Source: Chitinophagales bacterium
GTDB lineage: Bacteria > Bacteroidota > Bacteroidia > Chitinophagales > JADIYW01
Direction of reading: 5' to 3'
Assembly: GCA_020636535.1 (NCBI GenBank)
Contig: JACJXT010000011.1
Span: 1,612,001-1,676,000, forward strand
DNA length: 64,000 nucleotides
Below the pieces are notes generated by a model. That model was not told the origin of the DNA, did not search any database, and saw only the letters and a list, made by a program, of their open reading frames with translations. Positions 34,817-42,974 of this stretch are shown here, in pieces (positions within the stretch are counted from its first letter, which is position 1; each line of letters begins with the position of its first letter). Both the position numbers and the translations under genes were made by a program.

Positions 34817-36607
34817 ATGAGTAATCATTCAACAAAAAAATTAAACGAATTATCATCTACTGCAATTTGCGGAAACGATATTAGTTCTTCTTGTTTATAT
34901 GTTTCAGCGTTAGCAATATTATATGCAGGTCAGTACGCATGGATTTCATTACTAATGGTTGCATTTGTATTATTTCTATTTAGAAAAATATATGGAGAAG
35001 TAGTAGGAGCATTGCCATTAAACGGTGGAGCATACAATGCATTATTGAATACTACAAGTAAGTCAACAGCATCGTTGGCAGCAACATTAACTATGTTATC
35101 GTATATGGCAACAGCTGTAATTTCTGCAAGCGAAGCCATACATTATTTTGCACATATAGTACCAAAATTAAATACTATAATAGAAATTAATTTTGGCATT
35201 TTTCAGATTGAATTAACTTATGTCATCTTATTAACTATTGTATTGTTGTCGCTATTTATGTTTTTGGCAATTATAGGAATAGGAGAGTCGGCAGCAGTGG
35301 CAACTGGTATTTTTATTTTTCATCTCACTTCGTTAGTATTATTATCTGGTGTATGTATTTTTTATTTATTTATGAATGGAATGGATGTCTTTTATCAAAA
35401 TAATGCATTACCAGTAAAAGGTGGAATTCTAACGGCACTCTATTTTGGTTTTGCAGCTGCAATGCTAGGAATTTCTGGCTTTGAGAGTTCTGCTAACTTT
35501 GTAGAAGAACAAGAAAAAGGCGTTTTTCCTAAAACACTACGAAATATGTGGATAGTGGTTTCTGTGTTTAATCCATTAATGGCATTTTTAGCATTATCTA
35601 TTATTCCAGTTGGTAATATCGATCAACACCAAGAGTCGCTATTATCTTATTTAGGTGAAGTTGCTGGCGGACATTGGTTGTCTGCTATTATTTCTATTGA
35701 TGCATTACTAGTATTGAGTGGTGCTGTTTTAACATCATATGTTGGCGTTGGTGGTTTAATTGAAAGGATTACGCTAGATAGAGTAATGCCAAATTACTTT
35801 TTAAAGAAAAACAAAAGAGGTAGTTCTTATAGAATTGCCATTGCTTTCTTTTTGTTGTGTACTTCTATTTTATTAATTACTAAAGGAAAAGTAGCTGCTT
35901 TAGCTGGAGTTTACACCATAGCATTTTTAAGTGTAATGGCTTTATTTGGAATGGGAAATATATTATTAAAAGTAAAACGACAAAAGTTACCACGACCAAT
36001 AAAATCTGGTTGGTTGTCTTTAGTAATAGCAATTTTAGCAGTGTTAATGGCTGTAATTGGAAATATTGAACTCAATCCAGAATATTTTGCAGTGTTCTTA
36101 AAATATTTTATTCCATCTATTTTGTTTGTGATGTTTATGTTGAATAGAACAACAATACTTAAAATAATATTTAATATAGTAGAATATGTTTTTGATAAGA
36201 TTTCATCAGGAACACACCATATCAATAAAAAAATATTAAGAATGATTGCAGATGTAAGCTCTCAAGAATTTGTGTTTTTTACCAAAGGCGATGATGTTGC
36301 TACACTTAATAAGGTAATGCATTATATTAAGAAAAATGAACAAACCAAACGACTTAAAATTGTAACCGTATTACCAGAAGGCGAACATGTCAATCCTAAG
36401 TTGCTTACCGATGTAGAAGTACTAGACAGAGCTTATCCTGAAATAAAAATTAATTTTATAGAAATGGAAGGCAAGTTTGGTCCAGAGTTAATCAATGAGT
36501 TGTCAGAAAAATGGAAAATACCAAGCAACTTTATGTTTATAGGTTCGCCAGGAGATAGGTTTCCGTATAGAATTGAAGAACTTGGTGGCGTTAGATTGAT
36601 TATATAG
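34817..36607 (+). CDS. APC-superfamily permease with C-terminal cytosolic domain
   Basis: 596 residues. About twelve membrane segments in the first 450 residues with the APC hallmark GALPLNGGAYNALLN and the broken first helix; the last 130 residues form a soluble domain (FVFFTKGDDVATLNKVMHYIKKNEQTKRLKIVTVLPEG...) similar in layout to a universal-stress/regulatory fold. The substrate is likely an amino acid or related small organic cation; it is not assignable. Paired with the upstream antiporter by 1 bp. Confidence 0.82.
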   Translation: MSNHSTKKLNELSSTAICGNDISSSCLYVSALAILYAGQYAWISLLMVAFVLFLFRKIYGEVVGALPLNGGAYNALLNTTSKSTASLAATLTMLSYMATAVISASEAIHYFAHIVPKLNTIIEINFGIFQIELTYVILLTIVLLSLFMFLAIIGIGESAAVATGIFIFHLTSLVLLSGVCIFYLFMNGMDVFYQNNALPVKGGILTALYFGFAAAMLGISGFESSANFVEEQEKGVFPKTLRNMWIVVSVFNPLMAFLALSIIPVGNIDQHQESLLSYLGEVAGGHWLSAIISIDALLVLSGAVLTSYVGVGGLIERITLDRVMPNYFLKKNKRGSSYRIAIAFFLLCTSILLITKGKVAALAGVYTIAFLSVMALFGMGNILLKVKRQKLPRPIKSGWLSLVIAILAVLMAVIGNIELNPEYFAVFLKYFIPSILFVMFMLNRTTILKIIFNIVEYVFDKISSGTHHINKKILRMIADVSSQEFVFFTKGDDVATLNKVMHYIKKNEQTKRLKIVTVLPEGEHVNPKLLTDVEVLDRAYPEIKINFIEMEGKFGPELINELSEKWKIPSNFMFIGSPGDRFPYRIEELGGVRLII

Positions 36608-36657
36608 TGTATTTTATCTAAATAAGGTTATCTACAAATAGTTTTCCGAACTTGCCT

Positions 36658-36681
36658 GTCTCTAACTGTCGGTAGACATGG
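36658..36681. repeat. weak intergenic hairpin
   Basis: CCTGTCT and AGACATGG form an imperfect hairpin in the 139-bp gap before the photolyase gene. It may be a decayed palindromic element or a weak terminator for the pyrE run; no T-run follows. Confidence 0.25.
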
Positions 36682-36722
36682 TGTCAACAAGATAGATTAT
36701 AGAATTTGTTGTTATAAAAGCA

Positions 36723-36730
36723 TACTTTTG
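36723..36730 (+). promoter_or_regulatory. -7 promoter box for the photolyase gene
   Basis: TACTTTTG, an exact TAnnTTTG match, ending 16 bp before the ATG at 36747. Confidence 0.5.
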
Positions 36731-36746
36731 AAGATAAGATTTAACA

Positions 36747-38063
36747 ATGTCAACAGCAGTATTTTGGTTTAGAAGAGATTTATCATTAGACGATAATGTT
36801 GGTTTATATCATTGCTTAAAAAATCATGATGCAGTGATTCCAATTTTTGTTTTTGATGAAAATATTTTGAGTGATTTGCGAAATCAATCGCTACAATATA
36901 CTTTAGACAAGCGACTCATTTTTATCTACGATGCTTTGATGAAAATGAATGATGAATTGAAAAAAAATGGCAGTGCAATACAATTGTATCATGGTACACC
37001 TTTAACTGTTTTTCAAAAAATCATACAAAATCATACAAAAATAGATGCTGTTTATACCAATCACGACTATGAACCTTATGCTATTCAAAGAGATAAACAA
37101 ATTACGGAGTTGCTTAAAAGCAAAAATATAGCATTTTATAGCTATAAAAATCAAGTCATTTTTGAAAAAGGAGAGGTGTTGAAAGAAGATAACTCACTTT
37201 ATAAAGTATTTACGCCATATAGTAACAAATGGAAAGCAACATTACTTCAAACAGACATCAAAATTTATGATATAAGCCAGTTTAAACACAAGTTCAATTC
37301 CTTGAGTAATAATTCAACTTTAGTATTACAAAATGTTGGCTTTCAGTATTTTAAAATAAATTTTTCATCAACATTAATAAATGATAACATACTTATAGAT
37401 TATGTTAAACAGCGAGATTTTCCTGCAATAAATGGAACTTCTAATTTAAGCGTACATCTTAGATTTGGCACCATTTCTATACGCAAATTATTGAATCATG
37501 CACTAGAAATCAAAGCCAATACCTTTGTAAATGAATTAATTTGGCGTGAGTTTTTTATGATGATTTTATACCATTATCCAAATGTGGTCAATCAATCATT
37601 TAAGCCAGAATATGATAAAATTGTTTGGCGAAACAATGAAAACGAATTTGAAGCTTGGTGTAATGGTCAAACTGGTTATCCAATTGTAGATGCTGGAATG
37701 CGTGAGTTAAACGAAACTGGATTGATGCACAATCGTGTACGCATGATTACAGCAAGTTTTCTGTGTAAGCATTTATTAATTGATTGGCGACTTGGTGAAG
37801 CATATTTTGCAAAAAAATTGTTGGATTATGAATTATCGTCGAATAATGGCAATTGGCAATGGATTGCAGGAACTGGCGTTGATGCAGCTCCATATTTTAG
37901 AATTTTTAATCCAACAGCACAAACTAAAAAATTTGATGCGAATTTAAAGTATATCAATAAATGGATTCCTGAGTTAAATTCACTGACTTATCCAAAACCA
38001 ATTGTAGAACATAATTTTGCACGACAAAGATGTATTAAAACTTACAAACGATATTTACACTAA
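36747..38063 (+). CDS. deoxyribodipyrimidine photolyase / cryptochrome family protein
   Basis: 438 residues. N-terminal antenna domain (FWFRRDLSLDDNVGLYHCL) and C-terminal FAD-binding helical domain with FVNELIWREFFMMILYHYPN, GQTGYPIVDAGMRELNETG, MHNRVRMITASFLCKHLLIDWR and NNGNWQWIAGTGVDAAPYFRIFNP. These are the class I CPD photolyase sequences, including the Asn/Trp contacts for the lesion, so repair of UV-made cyclobutane dimers is the likely role. A photoreceptor function cannot be excluded. Its own promoter box lies at 36723. Confidence 0.9.
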   Translation: MSTAVFWFRRDLSLDDNVGLYHCLKNHDAVIPIFVFDENILSDLRNQSLQYTLDKRLIFIYDALMKMNDELKKNGSAIQLYHGTPLTVFQKIIQNHTKIDAVYTNHDYEPYAIQRDKQITELLKSKNIAFYSYKNQVIFEKGEVLKEDNSLYKVFTPYSNKWKATLLQTDIKIYDISQFKHKFNSLSNNSTLVLQNVGFQYFKINFSSTLINDNILIDYVKQRDFPAINGTSNLSVHLRFGTISIRKLLNHALEIKANTFVNELIWREFFMMILYHYPNVVNQSFKPEYDKIVWRNNENEFEAWCNGQTGYPIVDAGMRELNETGLMHNRVRMITASFLCKHLLIDWRLGEAYFAKKLLDYELSSNNGNWQWIAGTGVDAAPYFRIFNPTAQTKKFDANLKYINKWIPELNSLTYPKPIVEHNFARQRCIKTYKRYLH

Positions 38064-38434
38064 AACTACTGTAAATCTTAATTGTTAGATAATCAAATAT
38101 TTAGCTTATTTTAGATTCTATATTTTTGTCCTATAATTTATATTATGTTAAATAGAATTTTCTTTACAAATGCACTATACGCTTTCTTCATTTCTTTTAA
38201 ATATTATGAAGCTAAATCAAAATAGACCTCTTCTATAATAGATTTTAGGTATAAATTTTCTTGCTTTTTTCTTTTACTTCGTATTTGAAGTGCATGAATT
38301 ATGAAAGAGATTTAATACCATTAGCTAATACAAATTCGTCCAAAAACTATCTATAAATGGTATAATGTGTGAAGTGTGCCGATTTGGCGATTTCTAAAAT
38401 TAATAAAATATAGTTATAGAAGATTCTTATTTAC
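38064..38434. other. intergenic region without recognised genes
   Basis: 371 bp between convergent genes. It holds only very short frames (for example 26 codons from 38144) with no family resemblance or ribosome-site support, and no clear hairpin terminator. Confidence 0.5.
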
Positions 38435-38734
38435 TTACAAAAATCCAATTACTTTTAGTGCAACATCTATATCGCCTTTTACTTTTAGTTTTCTAAAGGT
38501 ATATGCCATAATTGGATTGAGTTGCTTGTTTCTAATTTTATCAAATGTTTTGGTATCTATAAAAATTGTACAGTTTTCATTAACTATATCGTTTTGGTGT
38601 ATGTTATAGTGTCCACTTGTTCCATCTACAACTACTACACCTTCTGGAAATACAAATTTTAAAATAGTATCTATTACACCTTTTGTATTCGCTCTTTCTG
38701 TTAAATAGTTACTTATATCTGTTAGCGTTGTCAT
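38435..38734 (-). CDS. SCP2-like sterol/lipid carrier domain protein
   Basis: 99 residues, a single SCP2-like domain: VVVVDGTSGHYNIHQNDIVNENCTIFIDTKTFDKIRNKQLNPIMAYTFRKLKVKGDIDVALKV, in which the MAYTFRKLKVKGD ending is typical. Such domains bind acyl chains or other hydrophobic ligands. It lies 26 bp downstream of the desaturase on the same strand, so a role in presenting or holding the lipid substrate is a sensible inference. Confidence 0.78.
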   Translation of the reverse strand: MTTLTDISNYLTERANTKGVIDTILKFVFPEGVVVVDGTSGHYNIHQNDIVNENCTIFIDTKTFDKIRNKQLNPIMAYTFRKLKVKGDIDVALKVIGFL

Positions 38735-38760
38735 GGTAATAATTTTTAGTGAATTATCAA

Positions 38761-39837
38761 TTATGCTAAAGCCAATTCTCTATTTGGTACAGAATGTTTG
38801 ATTACTTTTTTAATTACCGTAAAATATTGTTTACTAAATGAAGCTGTATTGTACGGTATGTTATACTTTTTGCATATTTTTTGTACTTCTACTGCCATTG
38901 CTCTATATCTTGATGATGGAATATCTGGAAATAAATGATGTTCTACTTGACAACTTAAATGTCCGCTCATAACATGCATTAGTGTTCCTCCTTCAAAATT
39001 ACAAGAACCTAAAATTTGTCTATAATACCACTGCCCTTTGCTTTCATTTTGACAGTCTTCTTCATTGAATGTATGTGAACCTTCTGGAAAATGTCCACAA
39101 AAAATTACTGCAGAAGCCCAAATATTTCTTACAAAATTAGCGGTTAAATTTCCTAGTAAAATTGGAATGGTAGCACCAGTAAATAATCCTAATGTTGGAA
39201 AAAATAAGTAGTCTTTAAAGAACTGCCTCGCTCCTTTCTTAGCAAATGCTTTTAAGAAACCTTTTTTCTCTTTTAACTCCACCTCTCCTTTTACAATTCT
39301 ATCAGCTTCCATTTCGTGTAGTGCAACGCCCCATTGAAAAAATGAACTTAATAGTGCAAATTTGATGATATTGAAGTAGTCTTCAAATCTAAATTCTTGT
39401 TCTTCATCAATTCGTAGTACACCATAACCGTAGTCTCTGTCTTTACCTAATATATTAGTAAAAGTATGATGTTCAAAATTGTGTGTTTGTTTCCAAGAGT
39501 TGCCATCGCAAGCAGTGTCCCATTCAAAATTAGCAGAATGAATTTTTGGGTCGTTCATCCAATCGTATTGACCGTGCATTACATTGTGACCAATTTCCAT
39601 ATTGTCTAGTATTTTAGATACCGACAACATTGCTGTTCCTAGCAACCAAAATGGAGGAAATAATCCGCCCATTAGTGCTGTTCTTCCGCCAACTTCTAAC
39701 CATCTTTGTATGCGAATAATTTTTTTGATATGCTTTTCATCATATTCACCTAAATCTGCTAAGGTTTTTAAACGCAATGTTTCTAACTCTTGCTCAAAAC
39801 CTTTTAATTGTTCTTTAGTTGGAATACTTGTTGTCAT
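38761..39837 (-). CDS. membrane fatty-acid desaturase
   Basis: 358 residues. The three histidine boxes of the non-haem diiron site are present: HNVMHGQ (HxxxH), HNFEHH (HxxHH) and QVEHHLFP (QxxHH). The Gln in the third box and the overall spacing are those of acyl-lipid/front-end-like desaturases. It inserts a cis double bond in a membrane lipid acyl chain using electrons from the reductase encoded 18 bp upstream. Four membrane segments can be counted around residues 55-85 and 195-245. Confidence 0.9.
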   Translation of the reverse strand: MTTSIPTKEQLKGFEQELETLRLKTLADLGEYDEKHIKKIIRIQRWLEVGGRTALMGGLFPPFWLLGTAMLSVSKILDNMEIGHNVMHGQYDWMNDPKIHSANFEWDTACDGNSWKQTHNFEHHTFTNILGKDRDYGYGVLRIDEEQEFRFEDYFNIIKFALLSSFFQWGVALHEMEADRIVKGEVELKEKKGFLKAFAKKGARQFFKDYLFFPTLGLFTGATIPILLGNLTANFVRNIWASAVIFCGHFPEGSHTFNEEDCQNESKGQWYYRQILGSCNFEGGTLMHVMSGHLSCQVEHHLFPDIPSSRYRAMAVEVQKICKKYNIPYNTASFSKQYFTVIKKVIKHSVPNRELALA

Positions 39838-39855
39838 AATATATTTTTTTATTTA

Positions 39856-40947
39856 TTAAAATTCTATTTCTACCTCTCCTACTGGAATTGTAGTACAGAT
39901 AGTAATTTTTTCTTCGTTTGTTTGTGAATATTTTTGATTTAATTTATCGTATACCATACCACTTTTTTTAGTGCATTGGCATTTTTTACAAATTCCCATT
40001 CGGCAACCATGCTTAGGAAATACACCATTTTGTTCTAGTGTTTCTAAGATATTGTTTTCTGAATTGACTTCGATATTATTTTTATTGAGTTTAAGTACTG
40101 AAACTGTTCCTTTAATATGTGCTAAATCTTGAGTAGGAAGTTGTATTGGTCTAAATCTTTCTATTATAATATTGCTTTCGTCAACACCAAGTTGAGCTAA
40201 TACATTTTGTGCGGCAGTAATCATTGGTGCTGGTCCACAAATAAAAGTTTTTCTGTTGGCAAAATCACTACAATATTCTTTTATATGATTTTCGTTGATA
40301 AACCCTTTGTTATTTGAATCTATAAATATCACATTGATATTATCATTTTTAAATGCATTTAATTCGTCTTCAAATAAATGTTCATTCAAAGTATTACAAT
40401 AATATAGTAGTGTAACATTCATCTCTTTTTCTAGTGCTTGGTATAACATACTTCTAAATGGTGTAATGCCAGAACCACCTGCTATAAATAGTACATCATG
40501 ATTTGTTTCTGGTAAAGTAAAATCGCCCATAGCTTGAGAAATTTCTATGGTATCTCCTTTTTTTAGATTTTGATGAATCCATGAAGTGACTTTACCATCT
40601 TTTTGTTTTTGTATGGTTAGTACTATTATATTGTCTTGATTTAGTTGTTGCAATGAAGACGATATACTAAAAATTCTATTGTAATTAACTGCATTAATTT
40701 TTATAGTAGTTTCTACATACTGACCTGGAATAAATGCATTGAATTTTCTGTTTGGCTTCAACTCTATAGAAATAACATCATCTCTTTCTTGAATAATGTT
40801 AATTACTTTTGCTTTAATACAACCTAGTGAGTTGTTTGGAAAAAATGCATCTATTATTGGTGCAAAATAATTAGCTGCAGATGTATTAAATAAAGTTTTA
40901 TTTATTTCTCTTGTAATTTTATTCTGTTCTGTGTAGCTCATAATCAT
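39856..40947 (-). CDS. ferredoxin reductase fused to 2Fe-2S ferredoxin
   Basis: 363 residues. FAD domain with RIFSISS (RxYS-type), NAD(P) domain with GGSGITPFRSM and CGPAPMI, then a C-terminal plant-type 2Fe-2S domain with C-x4-C-x2-C (GCRMGICKKCQC) and the last Cys in ITICTT. It passes electrons from NAD(P)H to the diiron desaturase encoded directly downstream, as in the DesA3-Rv3230c pair of mycobacteria. The start may be at 40947 or 40941 (MIMSYTEQ). Confidence 0.9.
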   Translation of the reverse strand: MIMSYTEQNKITREINKTLFNTSAANYFAPIIDAFFPNNSLGCIKAKVINIIQERDDVISIELKPNRKFNAFIPGQYVETTIKINAVNYNRIFSISSSLQQLNQDNIIVLTIQKQKDGKVTSWIHQNLKKGDTIEISQAMGDFTLPETNHDVLFIAGGSGITPFRSMLYQALEKEMNVTLLYYCNTLNEHLFEDELNAFKNDNINVIFIDSNNKGFINENHIKEYCSDFANRKTFICGPAPMITAAQNVLAQLGVDESNIIIERFRPIQLPTQDLAHIKGTVSVLKLNKNNIEVNSENNILETLEQNGVFPKHGCRMGICKKCQCTKKSGMVYDKLNQKYSQTNEEKITICTTIPVGEVEIEF

Positions 40948-41077
40948 TAAGTTATATGGTAAAGTTATTATAGATATTAGAGAATTACCTTATCTATTGA
41001 TAACAAAACAATATTTACAAAATGGTAATATTAGTAGTATTTAGCAATAATTATTTATAATATTATATATAAATATT

Positions 41078-42163
41078 TTATTGTTGAATATAAGAAGAAT
41101 CACTTAAGCTGAGTAAAAAGTTTTTAAGGTCTGTTTTTTCTTCATCAGTTAATTCTAATCCCCAATGTCCGTATTGTTGTAATCTTCTTTGTGCTTCTGT
41201 TTTTAAAATATTTGCTAAACTCGGAGATAACTCTGGTCCTTTGTTATAACTTTCTATTACTTCATCTAATGTGGCAAATCTTCCATCATGCATATAAGGT
41301 GCAGTGAATGCTAAGTTTCTAAGTGTAGGAATTTTAAACTTGCCATTGTCTAATGGATTGCCTGTAATTGCACCTAAACCTTTGTCTACAAAATCATCAG
41401 TAGTTTCGGCAAAGTCCATTCCGTTATTGGCAAAAGCTTCATCTGACTTTATAAATAATTCATTTGAGCTATGACAGTGAAAACAATCTCCTTTTTCTGT
41501 TGTAAAAATTTTATGTCCACGCAAAACAGATGCACTAATATCTTGTTCTCCTCTATTGTATTTTTCAAATGGTGTATTATAAGAAATTAATGTTTTTTCA
41601 TATTGTGCAATCGCATTGGCAATGTCTTCTTTGGTGACTGTAAAATGTCCGAATGCATTATTAAACAATTTTTTGTAGCTGGTATCGTTTTGAATTCTTT
41701 GAACAGCAAACTTCCACTCTAAATTCATTTCGTTGTGTTGTGGTACAGGAATTAATGCTTGATTTTCTAAAGACAATGATTTTCCATCCCAAAAAAAAGC
41801 ATCATACCATGCTAAGTTAACTAAAGTCATGGCATTACGAGTTCCAATTGCTCCATTTACGCCAGTACTAAATTTTGTATTTTCTGCAAATGACTTTTCT
41901 GGCAGATGACATGATGCACATGAAATGGTATAATCTAATGAAAGTTGTGTATCAAAAAATAGTTTTTTTCCTAATGCAACTCCTTCTACAGTAACTATAT
42001 TATTTGGATTTTGAGGAATGGCACTAAATCCTTCTATATTTGGAAACTCATATGGTGTAGTAACATGATTATGATTATAAGTATTGTTTTCTTCTTTCTT
42101 ACATTGAACAACAATCAATACAATAAATAAAAATAATGATATATATAATATTTTATTTTTCAT
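41078..42163 (-). CDS. di-haem cytochrome c peroxidase family lipoprotein, MbnH-like
   Basis: 361 residues. Lipoprotein signal with a Cys at about residue 21 (VVQCKKEEN). Two haem c sites: SCASCHLPEKSFAE (near 85) and DCFHCHSSNE (near 230), with PTLRNLAFTAPYMHDGRFATLDEVIESYNKGP near the end, as in the CcpA/MauG superfamily. The gene overlaps the MbnP-like gene by 1 bp (TAATG). In MbnH the enzyme oxidises a Trp of MbnP to kynurenine; the gene pairing makes MbnH the better comparison than a plain H2O2 peroxidase. Confidence 0.85.
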   Translation of the reverse strand: MKNKILYISLFLFIVLIVVQCKKEENNTYNHNHVTTPYEFPNIEGFSAIPQNPNNIVTVEGVALGKKLFFDTQLSLDYTISCASCHLPEKSFAENTKFSTGVNGAIGTRNAMTLVNLAWYDAFFWDGKSLSLENQALIPVPQHNEMNLEWKFAVQRIQNDTSYKKLFNNAFGHFTVTKEDIANAIAQYEKTLISYNTPFEKYNRGEQDISASVLRGHKIFTTEKGDCFHCHSSNELFIKSDEAFANNGMDFAETTDDFVDKGLGAITGNPLDNGKFKIPTLRNLAFTAPYMHDGRFATLDEVIESYNKGPELSPSLANILKTEAQRRLQQYGHWGLELTDEEKTDLKNFLLSLSDSSYIQQ

Positions 42164-42870
42164 TACTCTAGATTCACTGTAATTCCATTAACAAAGTTAT
42201 CCATTAATAGAATAGCTTGTGGCATTTGTGCTGGTTCGCTATGGTTAGAAAAATTATATTTTAAATCGAGATTACCTGCATTACTTTGAAACATTTTCTC
42301 AAAATTAAATACAATATTAATTTGATTGTTTTTTGTAGGATTTGGAAAGTCGTATTCTACAGTATGATAAAGTATATTTCTACCTAAATGCAAACTAAAT
42401 GCTCCATCGTAACTAGTTCCTGTGCCTAGTGTATCATAAGTACCTTCTGCTACTAAGAATCTATAATTTAGCATTGGCCAATACATGCCTTGTTTGCTAC
42501 TTAAAGGATGTTCTTCTGGAAATGTTTCTGGTAGTGAACTGTTTTGTATACTATCTAATCCTATAGAAAAGATGAGTTTGGTATAAGTTTCATCACTATT
42601 ATTAATATGTATTAAGTCATTATCTTCAGATAAATCATACAGTATATAATCACTTATAGTAACTGTATCATTATTGGTTGTTACTAATTTAATATTAGAA
42701 ATATACATTTTAAATGTTTCTAATATTGTATTTCTTCCATTAACTGTTAGATTTCTATTGGTAGTATTCACTCCACTGACATCAAAATTAAACAATATAG
42801 CATCTTGTTCTTTTTTGCAAGAAACAATAGCAAGCATTGCCATTACTAGTAAAAAACCAAATTTTCTCAT
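42163..42870 (-). CDS. MbnP-like copper-associated lipoprotein
   Basis: 235 residues. Lipoprotein signal MRKFGFLLVMAMLAIVSCKK. The mature protein matches the MbnP domain layout: ILFNFDVSG...LETFKMYISNIKL, then GLDSIQNSS, then KQGMYWPMLNYRF, then GAFSLHLG, ending in IVFNFEKMF-type strands. The Trp in GMYW is the position that is converted to kynurenine in characterised MbnP. Such proteins bind copper in the periplasm. Located directly upstream of, and coupled to, the MbnH-like gene. Confidence 0.78.
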   Translation of the reverse strand: MRKFGFLLVMAMLAIVSCKKEQDAILFNFDVSGVNTTNRNLTVNGRNTILETFKMYISNIKLVTTNNDTVTISDYILYDLSEDNDLIHINNSDETYTKLIFSIGLDSIQNSSLPETFPEEHPLSSKQGMYWPMLNYRFLVAEGTYDTLGTGTSYDGAFSLHLGRNILYHTVEYDFPNPTKNNQINIVFNFEKMFQSNAGNLDLKYNFSNHSEPAQMPQAILLMDNFVNGITVNLE

Positions 42871-42955
42871 AATTATAAAACGATTATTGTACTAAAATAG
42901 TTGTATTTCTTTTAAAATTTTATTTTTTTATTGACTTTACTTAATTTTTAGCATA

Positions 42956-42973
42956 AGCACTAAACTGAGTGCT
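42956..42973 (-). terminator. weak hairpin after ubiD
   Basis: AGCACT / AGTGCT with a 6-base loop directly after the ubiD-like stop codon. No good T-run follows on the reverse strand, so read-through into the MbnP gene is possible. Confidence 0.3.
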
Positions 42974-42974
42974 A

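Noticed and set aside
38144..38224. Short ORF of 26 codons in the photolyase-SCP2 gap
   Set aside because: No promoter, ribosome-site or family support; easily expected by chance in AT-rich DNA.
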